From positions 806,001-870,000 of the forward strand of contig BSBM01001929.1 of assembly GCA_027924585.1 (NCBI GenBank): a stretch of 64,000 bases of DNA, in the 5' to 3' direction. Origin of the DNA: Larix kaempferi (Eukaryota; Streptophyta; Pinopsida; Pinales; Pinaceae). Positions 46,609-59,380 of this stretch are shown piece by piece (the first letter of the stretch is position 1; each line of letters begins with the position of its first letter). The notes beneath the pieces were generated by a model, which saw only the letters and a program-made list of their open reading frames with translations, did no database searches and was not told where the DNA came from. Position numbers and translations under genes: made by a program.

Positions 46609-47600
46609 TGTAATACCCTCTGGATTAGCCCCTAGACATATTATTGTTATTGTTATGTTGGACATAGTGGCACAAGGTACCTGGACTATGGTTTGCACAT
46701 TATTATTATTTTTATTATGTTGAAATTATAAAATAATAAAATAAAATAAATCAATCGAATCGATGGATGCCACATAAAAGAGTATGAGGAACCATGACGT
46801 TACGAGCAAGGGGTTGCGGGAAAATTTTTACCATTGTGTTTGTGTCTATGTTGATATTATACACCCTTCTTGTGGACTTGGTGGACCCTCTTGGTTGTGT
46901 ACCCTCAAGTGTTATGTTACTCGTTGGTTTCATTTATTCCAGGATTAATTTTTATTAGTGTTGCAATCTCTTTCTCTCACCTAGTGCGCCCTCTTGAGTT
47001 GGGTTAGTGTGTCTCTTGGTGTAGCCACCTGATGTGTAACTCCAATTTACTATTATGGGAATGTAACTCTCATGCTTGTGTTCCTCTCTCTCCCAATTCG
47101 AATTGCTCATGAAGGAATTTGATTGGCTTGTGTTGGCTAGTCACACTTGTGTGTTGGCTCATGCTTTTTTTCTTGTGCTTGTGTTTGGCACTTGTGGTTC
47201 GATTTTTGATACTCTTGCTATGAGATACTTGCTGTTCATTGTGCCCTTGTGGAGATTTTTCCCAAGTTGAGTTACTCTGGAGCCATTGGTGTATGTCCTG
47301 GAATTGCATCTGGAGATCCTATATTGGTAGCAAGGGTGAGGTCCACTGCCATTGGATTTGAGGTTGGACATATTTGTGTATTTCCTTTGGAGATCTTGGT
47401 TTGGTAGCATGGGTGAGTTCCACTACCTTGGATTTGAGGTTTTCTTGGAGCCACTGGAATTTAATTGTATTGGAAGTGGTACTTTCCATTGGTTTGTGGT
47501 TGGACTATTGTCCTGGAGCCACTGGAATTTCCCTAGAGTGGAAGTAGAGGCCACAGTTACCATTGGGTTTTGGTTGGACTGATTCCTTCAGAGAATTTGT
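46609..47600. repeat. LTR-like start and internal direct repeats
   Basis: TGTAATACCCTCTGGATTAG at 46609 resembles the start of gypsy LTRs, and 'gcccctagaca' after it recalls the nested LTR at 12210. No matching end was found. From 47277 to 47560, blocks such as 'ggagatcntnnnttggtagca', 'ggtgagntccactnccnttggatttgagg' and 'ctggagccactggaattt' are repeated two or three times. The classification as an LTR is tentative. Confidence 0.35.
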
Positions 47601-49997
47601 GGTTGAGTGCGCTCTTTCTTGTGGAATCATGGTTTCGGCTTGGGGGTGACCATTGCAAAGTGAATTTTGGCTTGCATTGTATCTAAGGTTGGGTGGAACG
47701 TGGCATGGTGGATTCTGATTGCGTATTTGGAAAAGATAAGTGCTTTATCTCATGTTTATTTAATTTATTTGACTATGATATGATTTAATTATGGATTCAC
47801 ATAAATTTTTTGATGAAATGTATGATCTAATTGTGGAATAAATATATCATGGAATTTTTGTGAAGGAACTGGAAACTAGTTTTTGGGATTTTGGGCACAA
47901 ATTGTTTGAGGAAATGATTCTTCGGAACCTCTGCTATAGAAATGATATGTATTCCCAGGTTCATTATATAATGTGTATTTTTATGGCATAGTATCCTTGG
48001 AATGGTTTAAGGCACTTCTCTTTGATGCTTATACCTTTTATTCGAAAACTAGTTCTTCGATTGGATTGTTTTGCATAGTTTTGAGACTTGGCACATGAAG
48101 TGTTTGTAAAAATGCCTGATTGTTCTTTTTATTCTTATGTCTGATAAATACAATTGAAATTTGTGTGAGAATGTGATGGGAAATATTCTTGATAGTGTCT
48201 GGAACATGTCTACCGAAATTCTAGATCAATTTCCAATTTCTAGCTCCTTCAATGGAATTGTTTGAGTAGATTTGTGAATTTTCATATGTGATAGATTTGT
48301 GATAAGTGTCGACATTTGTGCACTAAGTGTCGCTAAGCGTCGTAATTAACACCTTCATTACTAGTTAATTGTAATTAAGAATAATTAGCCTTTAGAAGTG
48401 GTTATCATCATTGATATGGCTTGGATTGAATTTTTAATGATGTTATATGATGTTAAGAAGCATTCAAATCCCTTAGATCAGATGTTGTATGTGTTAATGA
48501 ATTTATATTAAATTATTGTTAATTATTGGATTTTGTGTCGCAATTAATTTTTGAAAAATGGAAAATAAATTTGTATGGTTTATCTGTTGCACTAAAAAAT
48601 CAAGTAATTAGCCTCAAAGAGCTAATGATATGTCCCTTATACACTTTGATAGCCCCGAGGTACATTATAGCTAGTCACTCGGTGTTGATAGACTACCTAA
48701 CCTCCTATAATGGTCGTGAGATAAGCACTAGTGCATTTATAAAAAAAATGTTGAAAGTTGTAGATGAATTGTTATTGTTGACATTTTGAAGTTGGGGAAC
48801 TAAAATTCTTCTTCAACACAGTTGTTTTATGGTTTCAAAATATATTAATAATTAGTGAACTTTACTTTTCACATTGATCTTTCAGTTATCTAGAATTCAT
48901 CATATATATCTCACTTTTAGAAATCAGAGGCTTGAGAGTAAGAGTGGTGTGTACTGCATCTATGTGAAAAATGCTTGTTAATGAACCTACTGGGTAGTGG
49001 TTGTTGAGACTACCTTCACTTGTTCAACCGTTTTTCCTTGTCCAAATTTCTATTAAAACTAACAATGTACAAAGTATCATGGGGCATTAATCATAATTTG
49101 TAGAAATTCCTAATAGGTTTCTAGAAGGTTCCTAAATTCAACTAGACTGAGAAAATAAACTCTCATCAAGTGAGAACTCTCTAGAATCTAGACCAACATT
49201 GAAGAATTATTGATTTAATTTTTAATTTTTAAGGGACCTTGACTAAATTTTTTTGTAAAGCTTAGTGGTACATAAAAAAAGGTGTGATTGTAGCATCGAC
49301 AAAAATTTACAAGCTTGGTTTTCTAACATTTTGTACAAGAACCAATAGTGAACTATAATGCACTTTGGTGCTTTGACTTCTCCAAGTACATCTTCATGGT
49401 TGTAATAAAGCAACCATTCTGTGAGTTTTTTTTATCTCAACATATGTAGTAAGAGTCCCAAAACCTTGCAACGTTGAACTAGAACTGTGGTCACATGGTA
49501 TTAATACAAAAAAAGAGATTGATATCCATTGGTTGGTCACTTGAAATTAAGTTAGAGCTCATAACATTGCTTGTATTGAATTTGTTTGTTTTTTTCCTCA
49601 AATGCAATAGATTTGTGAGCAGAATCATTTTTTATCTTTGTTCATAAATAACTATAGTTATGATTCCATCTTTAAATTGAACATTGTTTCTCAATTTCAT
49701 AAAATTTGCATATTATGCTTGTCTATACACTGTGTTTTCTCAAAAAACCATTAAATGCAATTGTGCATTCAATAAGTGTTTATTCGAACCAAATTTCTCT
49801 CCAATCTAGTTTTGAATAAGTAGTTGGGTTGAATAAGCCAATTGAAATTCCAGATTGCTTTAGTGCACAATCAAATTTTCATATGAATATTAGTATATAC
49901 AAATAATGTGGTTTAAAGGATAGGTTTCCATGGTTCATTCCTTTGTATCTTCTTCCATGACATAGCTATCCTATTTGCTCAAGTTATGCACATGAAA
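47601..49997. other. Intergenic, no gene recognised
   Basis: AT-rich sequence without supported features. An 87-codon open frame at 48526-48789 has no recognisable motif. The right end is the target site of the retroposon at 50013. Confidence 0.45.
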
Positions 49998-50012
49998 CTT
50001 GGTATCTGCAAA
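49998..50012. repeat. Target-site duplication, 15 bp, left copy
   Basis: CTTGGTATCTGCAAA occurs here and again at 51495-51509, directly after an A run. Perfect identity over 15 bases is characteristic of LINE-type target-primed insertion. Confidence 0.95.
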
Positions 50013-51494
50013 ACCCGGATGCGGGTGCTTTCCCTAAGCAGTCCCCACCTGACAGCTCTCTCCAACCAGCTGGAGCTAGCACGCTACACTGTCACCTCTC
50101 AGTAATGAGGGAAGGTTGCCTCTTAATGAAGGCCTTCGTGATTATGAGAGGTTTAACGATCATTTTAATGGTTGTAATGAGCCGAGCCTCGATGCGACTG
50201 CGGAAGTCTCCTGCATTAACGTTAGTAGGTGTACGTTGCAGCTCCCGCGTGCGGCTTACCTGTATCCCTCCTCCTCGACGCTTGAAATGGAAAATAGGCC
50301 CTTCTACCTCCTCATTTTCATTCCAACATTGATCTCTGTGTTGAACTGTCTAGTGGTGTTTCGCTCTGTGCACTCTGTTATCGCCTGGGGACTCCATCTC
50401 CATACTATGACTCATCCTCGAGGAACCTCTTGTCGGGGAGTGGGGCATGGCGTTGGAAGGGATGTTGGGTCTCCTATAAAAATTAAGTTCGTCATAGGAG
50501 GCTATGATAGCAGTGTCTCGGCTCCGTTCCGCAAGCTAATTGACGACCAGGAATCTAGTCAGGTAGAAGATATCCTCGCTATAGGTAACCACAGCAACCA
50601 AGTCAAATACTAGTGTCTTATAAAAAACATGTTAGATAATTTGGTTGAGGAGATGTTGGCAAATTGGACCTCTACCACATCCTCCATCATGGATATCAGG
50701 GCTCTCTTGGTCCAATTGGAAGCGAAATTGGTCAGTCTGGATGCCAGCCTCGTTGGCGGTAAGTATTCTTTGGAGAAGTGCTCTAGGGTGCACAGGGGCT
50801 CGGCTTCAGCAGAGCCCATAAACACTTGGGCTGGTTTGGATGGAATGGAAGCAACTCACACTGGTGGGTCCTCTCTTGCTCCTAAAGCTCCATCAATTTC
50901 GGGATAAATGATGGACGTATTGGTTGGAAGCTCTGCGGTCATGGTGGAAAACCCCTCTGGGCCAGCGTTGCTTATTTCTAGCGCTTCCTCTGGTGTGGAT
51001 CCCCTACACATTACCTTTCCTGTGCCAACAACTATTGATTCTCTACATTGCAAATGAGTCTGAAAATATGAAGGGGACGCCTCCCTTTGTTGCAAAACTG
51101 ATCCGCTAACACCAAAGCTCCCTCCCCCAGGATGGGATGATGACTTCTTTGGCAGCTTACCCATTGTTGAGGACAAACCCAGCCCCCAGAATGGAGAAGC
51201 AAATACTGCGGATGCCCGTCCCTATCTCACTTTGTGATGGTCAAAGGTTCTGCTTTTTTTGGCTATACTATCTATTTTCTTGATCGATTATGTTATATGT
51301 ATAGATATGCAATAATTTTTTTGGCACCTGGCCTCCCTGGATAGGCCTGTTCTACCATGTTACTTATCATACTAGAATTTTTTTAGCATCGGGATTGGTG
51401 GTTCCACCAACCTAGATCGCCAAGGCTACAAACTTCCATGTAATTTTTTTACTTTTAATATAAATTTGTGACTACAGCTTTACAAAAAAAAAAT
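50013..51494 (+). mobile_element. Non-LTR retroposon with poly(A) and intact target duplication
   Basis: About 1.48 kb between the 15-bp duplications, GC-richer than its surroundings, ending 'gactacagctttac' plus ten A and a T. The tail wording 'ttaatataaatttgtgact' resembles plant LINE ends. The interior has a run of open codons in one frame (50116-50613, then 50629-50907 after a stop) with no reverse transcriptase, endonuclease or RNase H. It could be a LINE derivative that kept a 5' part and the 3' tail, or a non-autonomous retroposon moved by LINE enzymes. I cannot identify the encoded segment. Confidence 0.75.
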
Positions 51495-51509
51495 CTTGGT
51501 ATCTGCAAA

Positions 51510-51872
51510 CATTTTGAGCAAAAGCAATGCTATTGTTTTGTTTTGTTTTTTTTGTCAGGTGAAGAGGATGATTATGTATCAGCATTGTTCACAACTGGAC
51601 CTATGGAAGTCACACCACCAAATCACAAAGCAATGTTGATGTGAAACAACCATTTTCAAGAACAGATGACAATATCGTTTTGATAAGCACACTTTCAGAG
51701 ATGTGTGACACATTTCAAGATAGTTATAGACTTTTTAATCATAGCAATATGTTCAGTTGCAAGTAACAATCACAATAATGCATTTGAAAAGATAACCTCA
51801 TCTAGGAACCTAATCACATCCAAATTATGTCAATAAAAATTTGTACGGATATCTTGGAACAAGTTTGAGACT
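51510..51872. other. Sequence between retroposon and gypsy element, possible exon
   Basis: After a long T run and a 'ttttttgtcag' acceptor-like site (about 51547-51558), 28 codons are open (EEDDYVSALFTTGPMEV) before a TGA at 51641. It may be a last exon of a host gene whose upstream intron received the retroposon. There is no further support. Confidence 0.3.
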
Positions 51873-51877
51873 ATGAG
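51873..51877. repeat. Target-site duplication ATGAG, left copy of the gypsy complex
   Basis: ATGAG precedes the first LTR; ATGAA (61522-61526) follows the last LTR end. Four of five bases match, which is what an aged 5-bp duplication would show. Confidence 0.7.
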
Positions 51878-52402
51878 TGATCCACATCACAGTTGGAATC
51901 ATTGTCGGATGTTGAATTAGACACATCTTCGACAATCATCGACGTCGACACAACTTTGACATGACTTCGACAACTTTGCAACTTCAATTAGTTCCACGAC
52001 CTCACAGTTTCGCGACATCGACATGCAGCATCGATATGCGACCTGCGACTGTCGGACTTCGACAAACTCTCTTTGTCTTCCAGTCGACTGTAACGGTCGA
52101 ACAGTCAAACCATGCTAACTTCTTTGTAAGTGAACGTAATGGGAAATCACCCAAGCATCTTAGCACTCTCTATATGAGCATGTAAACTATTGTAATATAG
52201 AATCCTACAATCAAGTCATGAACTTATATCCAGTAATAGAAATCAGTTCTCATTCCTGCATATTGTCTGTGTATATTTGTGTTATGTCTGTGTAGTGTAT
52301 TCATGCTTTGAGCATTATGTTTCATAAGCTTCTGCCATAAAATATCCGACTCATTCAGTCGAACTGTTGTCCCCCTCGTGCTTCCTGTCCACGTGAGGAT
52401 CA
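51878..52402 (+). mobile_element. 5' LTR of the gypsy element (525 bp)
   Basis: Starts TGATCCACATCACAG, ends CACGTGAGGATCA. It is rich in the word 'cttcgaca' and variants in its first 200 bases. 'ctctatatgagcatgtaa' near 52170 occupies a TATA-like position; other copies read ctctatata. Confidence 0.9.
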
Positions 52403-52403
52403 T

Positions 52404-52415
52404 TGGTATCAGAGC
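52404..52415 (+). promoter_or_regulatory. Primer-binding site (initiator tRNA-Met type)
   Basis: TGGTATCAGAGC lies one base after the LTR end, as in many plant gypsy elements. Confidence 0.9.
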
Positions 52416-52472
52416 ACTCAGTTTTGTTCGTGCTTAAGTTTCCGTAGACACTTCCAGCAAAGTTACCCACTT

Positions 52473-53315
52473 ATGCATTTTCAAACACACTCGGAATCTC
52501 ATCAATCCAAGAATACACTACCTCCAAAAATGACAGAAGAAACAGACGATATACATGCAGCCGACGAGACAACACAACTTATTGAGAAAGCGCTGACTCG
52601 GAAACTAACTCAAATGTTCGCCCAGTTCAATGAAATTCTCATGCGATTTTCTTCGACATTCGGAGGATTTTCAATGAGAACTCACTCTGATAAAATCAGC
52701 CCCTTCAAGGTGCAAATGAATTTGGACATACCAAATATAAAAGGAAATATTGACGTGGAATCTGTCAACAATTGGGTGCAACAATTGGAATCCTATTACT
52801 CTGTGAATCAACTCTCAAAAGCTGACAAGATCATCATTGCATCCTTAAAGATGTCAACATTTATGCATTGCTGGTGGGAGAACCTCTCGACAAAGATGGA
52901 GAAAAGAGGAGACCCCATCGACACATGGGATAAATTTGTCGAACACATCCGAAAGGAATTTTACCCACCCAAATACCTTGAGCAGCAGTATAAGAAGTGG
53001 CAGCAGCTAAGCAAATGGAAATACCAATCAGTACATAGTTCCACAGATGAGTTCTATCGACTCATGGCTAGACTTGGCCTCCAAGAAGAAGAGAAATTGC
53101 TTGTTCTGAATTACATCAATGAATTGTCCTAGTATATTCAGCAAGATATGGAATTTCTGACTGTCAATACACTTGTGAATGCATTCCACTATGCCAAGAA
53201 ACTTGAAACCAAGAAGAAAGGGAAAGCACGCTTTGTGACAAAGATGACATCAAGATGACCACCTGACAAGAAGACATCAACTGACCTCAACAAGTCGAGA
53301 TATTCTACGCCGACT
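52473..53315 (+). pseudogene. Gypsy gag
   Basis: The ATG at 52473 opens a gag of the plant retrotransposon-gag family: IPNIKGNIDVESVNNWVQQL, then WWENLSTKMEKRGDPIDTWD and EFYPPKYLEQQYKKW. The conserved aromatic and Leu positions of this capsid domain are visible. A TAG at 53130-53132 (a Gln position by context) is followed by continuing gag sequence (YIQQDMEFLTVNTLVNAFHY) to a TGA near 53258 and a frame change before 53332. Confidence 0.85.
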
Positions 53316-53331
53316 CTGCCAAATCCAGATC

Positions 53332-56300
53332 ATGGAAAACAATCATTTTCAGAAAGGGGAAAATTGCAAACAACCGTCGACCAAAAAATGGTGCGATTAC
53401 CACCACTCATCTTGGCATGATACGTCTGAATGCAAAGCTCGGAAGACATTTTTGGCGAAAGTGTCGACATCCGACACATTCGACAAGATGGTGGAAGAAT
53501 CTATTTCAGACGCAATGACCCTTCTGACGTCAATAGTGACCACTCCAGCAGCCTCGACTATCATTGACGAGGAGGAACAAGAGATCCTGTTCCATACACG
53601 GATATGGTTCCAGCACAACCCATTACATCTGATTGTGGAAAATGGTAGCCAGAAGAACTTTGTTTCTGAATATCTTGTGGAAAAACTAGGTCTTATCACC
53701 ACTCTATATCCTCATCCTTACAACATCGGTTGGATGAAGGATGGACAAGAACTACGAATCACCCGACAATGCAAACTCACCTACTTCATAAAGCTTTTTG
53801 AATATTAAGTACTCTGTGACGTAGCACCACTCTTTGTAGTCGATGCCCTATTTGGGAAACCTTACCTATGGGATCGCCATGGAAGTTATCAGTCACGACC
53901 GCAGAAGGTGATTGTCAAAATCCAGAATCGATGGTACAGCATTCCAGAGCGACGACCTACACCAATGGTTTCAATGATATCTTCTAAATAGACAAAGAAG
54001 CTCAACAATCATGCTCAGAATTTTGATTTAATCATGATCAAACCGCAACATTCTAGGAAGACTCAACGAGTCGACTCACCGACCAAAGCAGCTCCTGACA
54101 GAAGCAGTTAATCGACAATGTTCTCGACGAGTATCGGATTTTATTCCAAGAGCCGGACGAAGTACCTCAACATTGCCAGGTAAAACATTCCATTGAACTT
54201 GCTCCCTGTTCTTCTTTTCTTAATGCATCTGTTTACAAAAGATCCATTCTCGAAAATGAAGAGATTCGCAGACAAATCCAAGATTTGATCGACAAAGGTC
54301 ATATCTGGCCTAGCTTCTCTCCTTGTGGAAGTCCAGTCGTCCTCATTCCAAATAAAGACGGGACTTGGCGCATGTGCATAGACTATAGGGCACTCAAAAA
54401 AAATTCGGTAAAGAATAGCTACCCTCTGCAGTGGATAAACGACCTCATCGACTATCTAAAACATGCTAAATTATTTACTAAGATCGACCTCAAGTCGGGA
54501 TATCATCAGATTCCAATCAAACCCTCGGATGTGTGGAAAACTGTTTTCAAGACCAAGGAAGGATTGTTTGAATGGTTAGTCATGCCTTTAGGCTTAACCA
54601 ACGCACTTGCGACCTTCATGCGATACATGGACAACATTCTACGACCTTTCATCGACAAATGGGTCATTGTCCATCTCGACGACATATTGATTTTCAGTCG
54701 ATCATGGGAAGAACATGTCGGACAGTTTCGACAAGTTGTCAACACTCTCCAACAACATCGGATTTACTTGAACATGGACAAGTGTACCTTTGTGATGAAC
54801 AACATCAAATATTTGGGGTATGTAATTGACTCTGCAGGAATTCACGTCAATCCATACAAAGTACAGATCCTCAAATATTGGTCCATTCCTCAAAGCATTC
54901 AATAAATAAGAAGTTTTCTTGGTTTGGAAAATTTCTATCGACGATTCATACTCGGATTCAGTCACATAGCCTAGCCCATGAATCAGTTGACAGAGGTAAA
55001 TGGAAAAATTGTCTTTAAATGGACACTAACACAACAAGAATCTTTTGAACAGCTCAAGCACAAGCTCTACACTGCACCAGTACTTGTGTTACCTGATTTG
55101 CATCAGCTCTTTGATATTGAGACGGACGCATCGGACTATGCCTTGGGCGTAGTGATCACTCAGTCTTGTCACCCAGTCTCTTTTCATTCTGAAACTTTTA
55201 ACGACACAGTTAGAAGGTATTCGACGTACGAAAAATAACTATACGCCATTGTGCAAGCTCTCAAGCAATGGAGGCATTAAATCCTTGGAAAGGAAATGGC
55301 CATCCTCACTGACCATAAGCCTCTATAGTTCACTCCGACCCAGTCAAAACTACAACCAACTTGACGGCTTAAGTGGATTAATTACCTACAACAAATCCAA
55401 TCGATTATTAAGTATCAAAAAGGTAAAGCTAACGCCGCTTCCGATTTTCTAAGCCGGCCGCTGATTACTCTCCTTGTTATAGTGATGAGTATGCAGGGAT
55501 ATGACACCACTACTTGGCCTCAATTGTATCAGGAAGACATCTAATTTTCACCAATCTACCGATAATTTCAGACTGACAAGTCATCGACCGCTGACTATTT
55601 CCTGAAACACACCTTGCTATACAAGCTTGGACAACTTTGTGTACCGACCAGTGAGCATCGACAACAACTCATTTGGGATGTTCACTACAGCAAGACCATA
55701 GGACACTTTGGAGTAGCAAAGACACTTGTTATTCTACAGAAGTATTTCTTTTTTCCTACACTTAAAACCGATGTCAACAAGTACATTCGATCATGCGTGG
55801 TTTGTGCCATTGCTAAACCGCCTAATCGACGATAGGGATTGTACACACCTCTGCCAGTTCCTAGTCAACCATGGGAATCTATTTCTATGGAATACTTGAT
55901 GGGATATCCTACTACGAAACATCAACATGACACGATCTTAGTAGTAGTCGAAAGATTTTCCAAGATGGCCATTCTCATACCATGCAAGAAGACCACAACA
56001 GTGTAACATACTATTCAGCTCTTCTTCACACATGTTTGGAAACACTTTGGTTTACCCAAAACCATTAATTCCGATCGAGATGCCATATTCATTAGCATAT
56101 TTTGGAAGACCCTCTGGAAACATCTAGACACACGACTCTCATTGTCGATAGCTTTCCATTCTCAGACCGAAGGACAAGCAAAAGTTGTGAATCGCTTGGT
56201 AGTATAACTACAACTACTTCGCATGTATAACAACAAGCATCGACGCACATGGGATGAAATTATTCCATACATACAACACAGCTACAATCGTGCTCAGCAC

Positions 56301-56990
56301 AGCTCTACAGGAAAGATTCCATTTGATATTTGTTACAGATTTCAACCCTTAGTGCCTAATATCGACTTGATTAGCTCCTCAACACAACCGAACTCCGACA
56401 CCGACTACAGCCAACGAGAAGTTGATAAAACCGTGAAGTTTTGAGATCAAATATGCGACATCCAGAATCAAGCACAGGAAATGTTGCAATGAGCAAACGA
56501 GAAATCGAAGGCCCAACACAACAAGTATCGTATTCCTCATTCATTCCAAATTGGGGATAAGGTTTGGTTACATCTCAAGAAGGAGCACTTCACCAGTCCA
56601 TTCAAGAACCTCAAACCTTTGCAATATGGTCTATACAGTATTCTTAGACAGATTGGTGAAAACGATTTCCAACTTGATATTCCTGAATGCATGGGTCTAC
56701 ATCCAGTATTCAATGTGGATCTACTTTGACCATACCATGCACCACTATTGGAACATAACGAATTAGCGACAACAGAACCTGAATACATCCATCCAGATGT
56801 TCAAGATCCTCTTCCTTTTGACACCATTGTAGGACGACAAGTACGCCATACAAGGTCGAACACAATTCCCTTGTTTCAGGTTGCTAAAGCCGGACAGATC
56901 TCAACACAAGGAAAGTGGTACTCTGCCACTGAACTGACCGACAAGTTTCCTCACCTTCACGAGCAAACAATGGGGACCATTGTTTCTTAA
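53332..56990 (+). pseudogene. Gypsy pol: protease, RT, RNase H, integrase (first, most complete copy)
   Basis: A zinc-binding-like WCDYHHSSWHDTSEC (53385-53430) is followed by a protease region in which the expected catalytic Asp is Glu (LIVENGSQKNFVSEYL). RT comes next (54285-54905), with CIDYRALKK, KIDLKSGYHQI and VIVHLDDILIFS. RNase H follows (about 55000-55450, ETDASDYALG), then the integrase HHCC segment (IGHFGVAKT, CVVCAIAKP). In the integrase core the first Asp is replaced (LVVVERFSK), the second is present (INSDRDA), and the final Glu is Lys (GQAKVVNR). A GPY/F region (SFQIGDKVWLHLKKEHF) and a chromodomain-like tail end at 56990. Many stops and two or more frame changes make it inactive. 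Confidence 0.88.
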
Positions 56991-57001
56991 GGAAGGAGGT
57001 C
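56988..57001 (+). promoter_or_regulatory. Polypurine tract, first copy
   Basis: TAAGGAAGGAGGTC directly precedes the LTR start TGATCCACATC. An identical tract is at 59368-59380 in the second unit. Confidence 0.85.
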
Positions 57002-57812
57002 TGATCCACATCGCAGTTGGAATTATTGTTGGATTCCAACTTGGACACATCTTCGACAATCATCGATGTCGACACAACTACGATAATTTTCAACTTTGAC
57101 AACTTCGTGACTTCGACCAGTTTCACGACCTCACAGTTTCACGACATCAACATGCAGTGTCGATATGAGACTTGCGTGTTAGGAACCCATGTCAGCCCTT
57201 CTATTTACTTTGTTAGTATATTGTTGTTGGACGCATATGCTTTGTAAGTCAACCCATAGTATTTGTTAATCCATAGTTTTTCTTATTGTTGTTGGACGCA
57301 TATGCTTTGTAAGTTGCCCCATAGTAATTGTTGATCCATAATTTGTATTGGCCCATGGTTTGTATTGACACATGGTATTGACCCATGGTATTGGTGCCTA
57401 TACTTAGTATATAAGTTTGTGTTGAGACCAATGAAGGTACTGTGAAGTTATTTGTATTGAGATTGCTCAAAGGAGGTTGCCCCCTTGAAGTGGCCTGTGA
57501 TCAATAAAAGCGATTCTGAGTTCTGTTATTTATGCTATCTTGTGTATTTTCATTAATTAATTGTTGTAGGTTCTTCACATTGTGACAGTCGAACTTCGAC
57601 AGACTGTCTCTCTGTCTTCCAGTCAACTGTAACGATCGAACTGTCGAACCGTTCAAACTTCTTTGTAACTCAACGTAATGGGAAAGCACCCAAGCGTCTC
57701 AGCACTCTCTATATAACCATGTAAGCTATTGTAATATAGAATCATAGAATCAATTCATGAACTTATATCTAGTAATAGAAATCAGTTATCATTCCTGCAT
57801 TGTCTGTGTATA
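57002..57812 (+). mobile_element. Truncated LTR, unit 1, with nested solo LTR
   Basis: Starts TGATCCACATCGCAG. It is interrupted by the 403-bp solo LTR at 57177-57579. It stops inside the LTR at 'tgtctgtgtatat' and joins pol sequence (taagtatcagaaagg). The last ~120 bases of a normal LTR are missing. Confidence 0.85.
57177..57579. mobile_element. Nested solo LTR (403 bp)
   Basis: TGTTAGGAACCC...GTTCTTCACA, flanked by TTGCG (57172-57176) and TTGTG (57580-57584), a 5-bp duplication with one C-to-T difference. Removing it restores the gypsy LTR word 'gacttgngactgtcgaactt' seen in the other copies. It contains a direct repeat of 'gttgttggacgcatatgctt' 63 bases apart and several 'gtattgncccatgg' words. 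The family is unknown. Confidence 0.85.
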
Positions 57813-59371
57813 TTAAGTATCAGAAAGGTAAAGCTAACGCCACCATCGATTGTCTAAGAAGACCTCCCATTACTCTCCTTGTTACAGTGATGAGTATGCA
57901 AGGATATGACACCACTACTTGGCCTCAGTTGTAACAAGAAGACATCGAATTTTCACTAGTCGTCGACCGCCGACTATTTCCTGAAACACACCTTGCTATA
58001 CAATCTTGGACAACTTTGTGTACCGATCGGTGAGCATCGACAACAGCTCATTTGGGATACGCACTATAGCAAGACCGCAGGACACTTTGGAGTAGCAAAA
58101 ACACTTGCTATTCTACAAAAGTATTTCTTTTGGCCTACACTTAAAGCCGACGTCAACAAGTACATTGGATCATGCGTGGTTTATGCCATTTCTAAACTAC
58201 CTAATCGATGACATGGATTGTACACACCTCTGCCACTTCCTAGTCGACCATGGGAATCTATTTATATGGAATAATTGACGGGATATCCTACTACGAAACA
58301 ACAACATGATGCGATCTTAGTAGTAGTCGACATATTTTCCAAGATGGCCATTCTCATACCATGTAAGAAGACCACGACAGCACAACAGACTACTCATCTC
58401 TTCTTCACACATGTTTGGAAACACTTTGGTTTTCCCACAACCATTAATTCCGACCGAGATGCCAGAATCATCAGCATATTTTGGAAGACCCTCTGGAAAT
58501 AGCTGGACAGACGACTCTCATTATCGATAGCTTTCCATCCTCAGACCGACGGACAAGCGAAAGTTGTGAATCACTTGGTAGTACAACTACAACTGCTTCG
58601 CATGTATAACCACAAGCATCGACGCACATGGCATGAAATTATTCCATACATATAGCACAACTACAATCGTGGTCAACACAGCTCTATAGGAAAGAGTCCA
58701 TTTGAGATCTGTTATGGATTTCAACCCTCAGTGCCTAGTATTGACTTGATCAGCTCCTCGACACAACCAAAATCCAACACCGACTACAGCCAGGGAGAAG
58801 TTGATAAAGATGTGAAGTTTCGAGATCAAATATGCGACATCCAGAATCAAGCACACGAAATGTTGCAACGAGCAAATGAGAAAGCTAAGTCCCGACACGA
58901 CAAGCATTGTATTCCTCATTCATTCCAAATTGGGGATAAGGTCTTGTTACATCTCAAGAAGGAGCGCTTCACCAATCCATTCAAGAACCTCAAACCTTTG
59001 TGATATGGTCGTACAGTATTCTTAGACAGATTGGCGAAAAATGCTTTCCATCTTGACATTCCTGCATGCCTGGGTCTACATCCAGTATTCAATGTGGATC
59101 CACTTCAACCATACCATGCACCACTGTTGGAACAGAACGACTTAGCGACAGCAGAACCCGAATACATCCATCTAGATGTTCAAGATCCTCTTCCTTGTGA
59201 CACTGTTGTAGGATGACGAATATGCCATACAAGGACGAACACAATTCCCTTGTTTCAGGTTGCTAAAGCCGGACAGATCCTAGCACAAGGAAAGTGGTAC
59301 TCTGCTACTAAACTGACCAACAAGTTTCCTCACCTTCACAAGCAAACAATGGGGACCATTGTTTCTTAAGG
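57813..59371 (+). pseudogene. Gypsy partial pol, unit 2 (RNase H end to integrase end)
   Basis: Begins within the end of RNase H (taagtatcagaaaggtaaag) and runs through integrase to the chromodomain-like tail. HHCC region CVPIGEHRQQLIWDTHYSKT; core LVVVDIFSKMAIL, INSDRDARI, PQTDGQAKVVNH. Both core Asp residues are present, but the final Glu is again Lys. The GPY/F region SFQIGDKVLLHLKKERF is intact. Stops and at least one frame change (near 59000) are present. Confidence 0.88.
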
Positions 59372-59380
59372 AAGGAGGTC

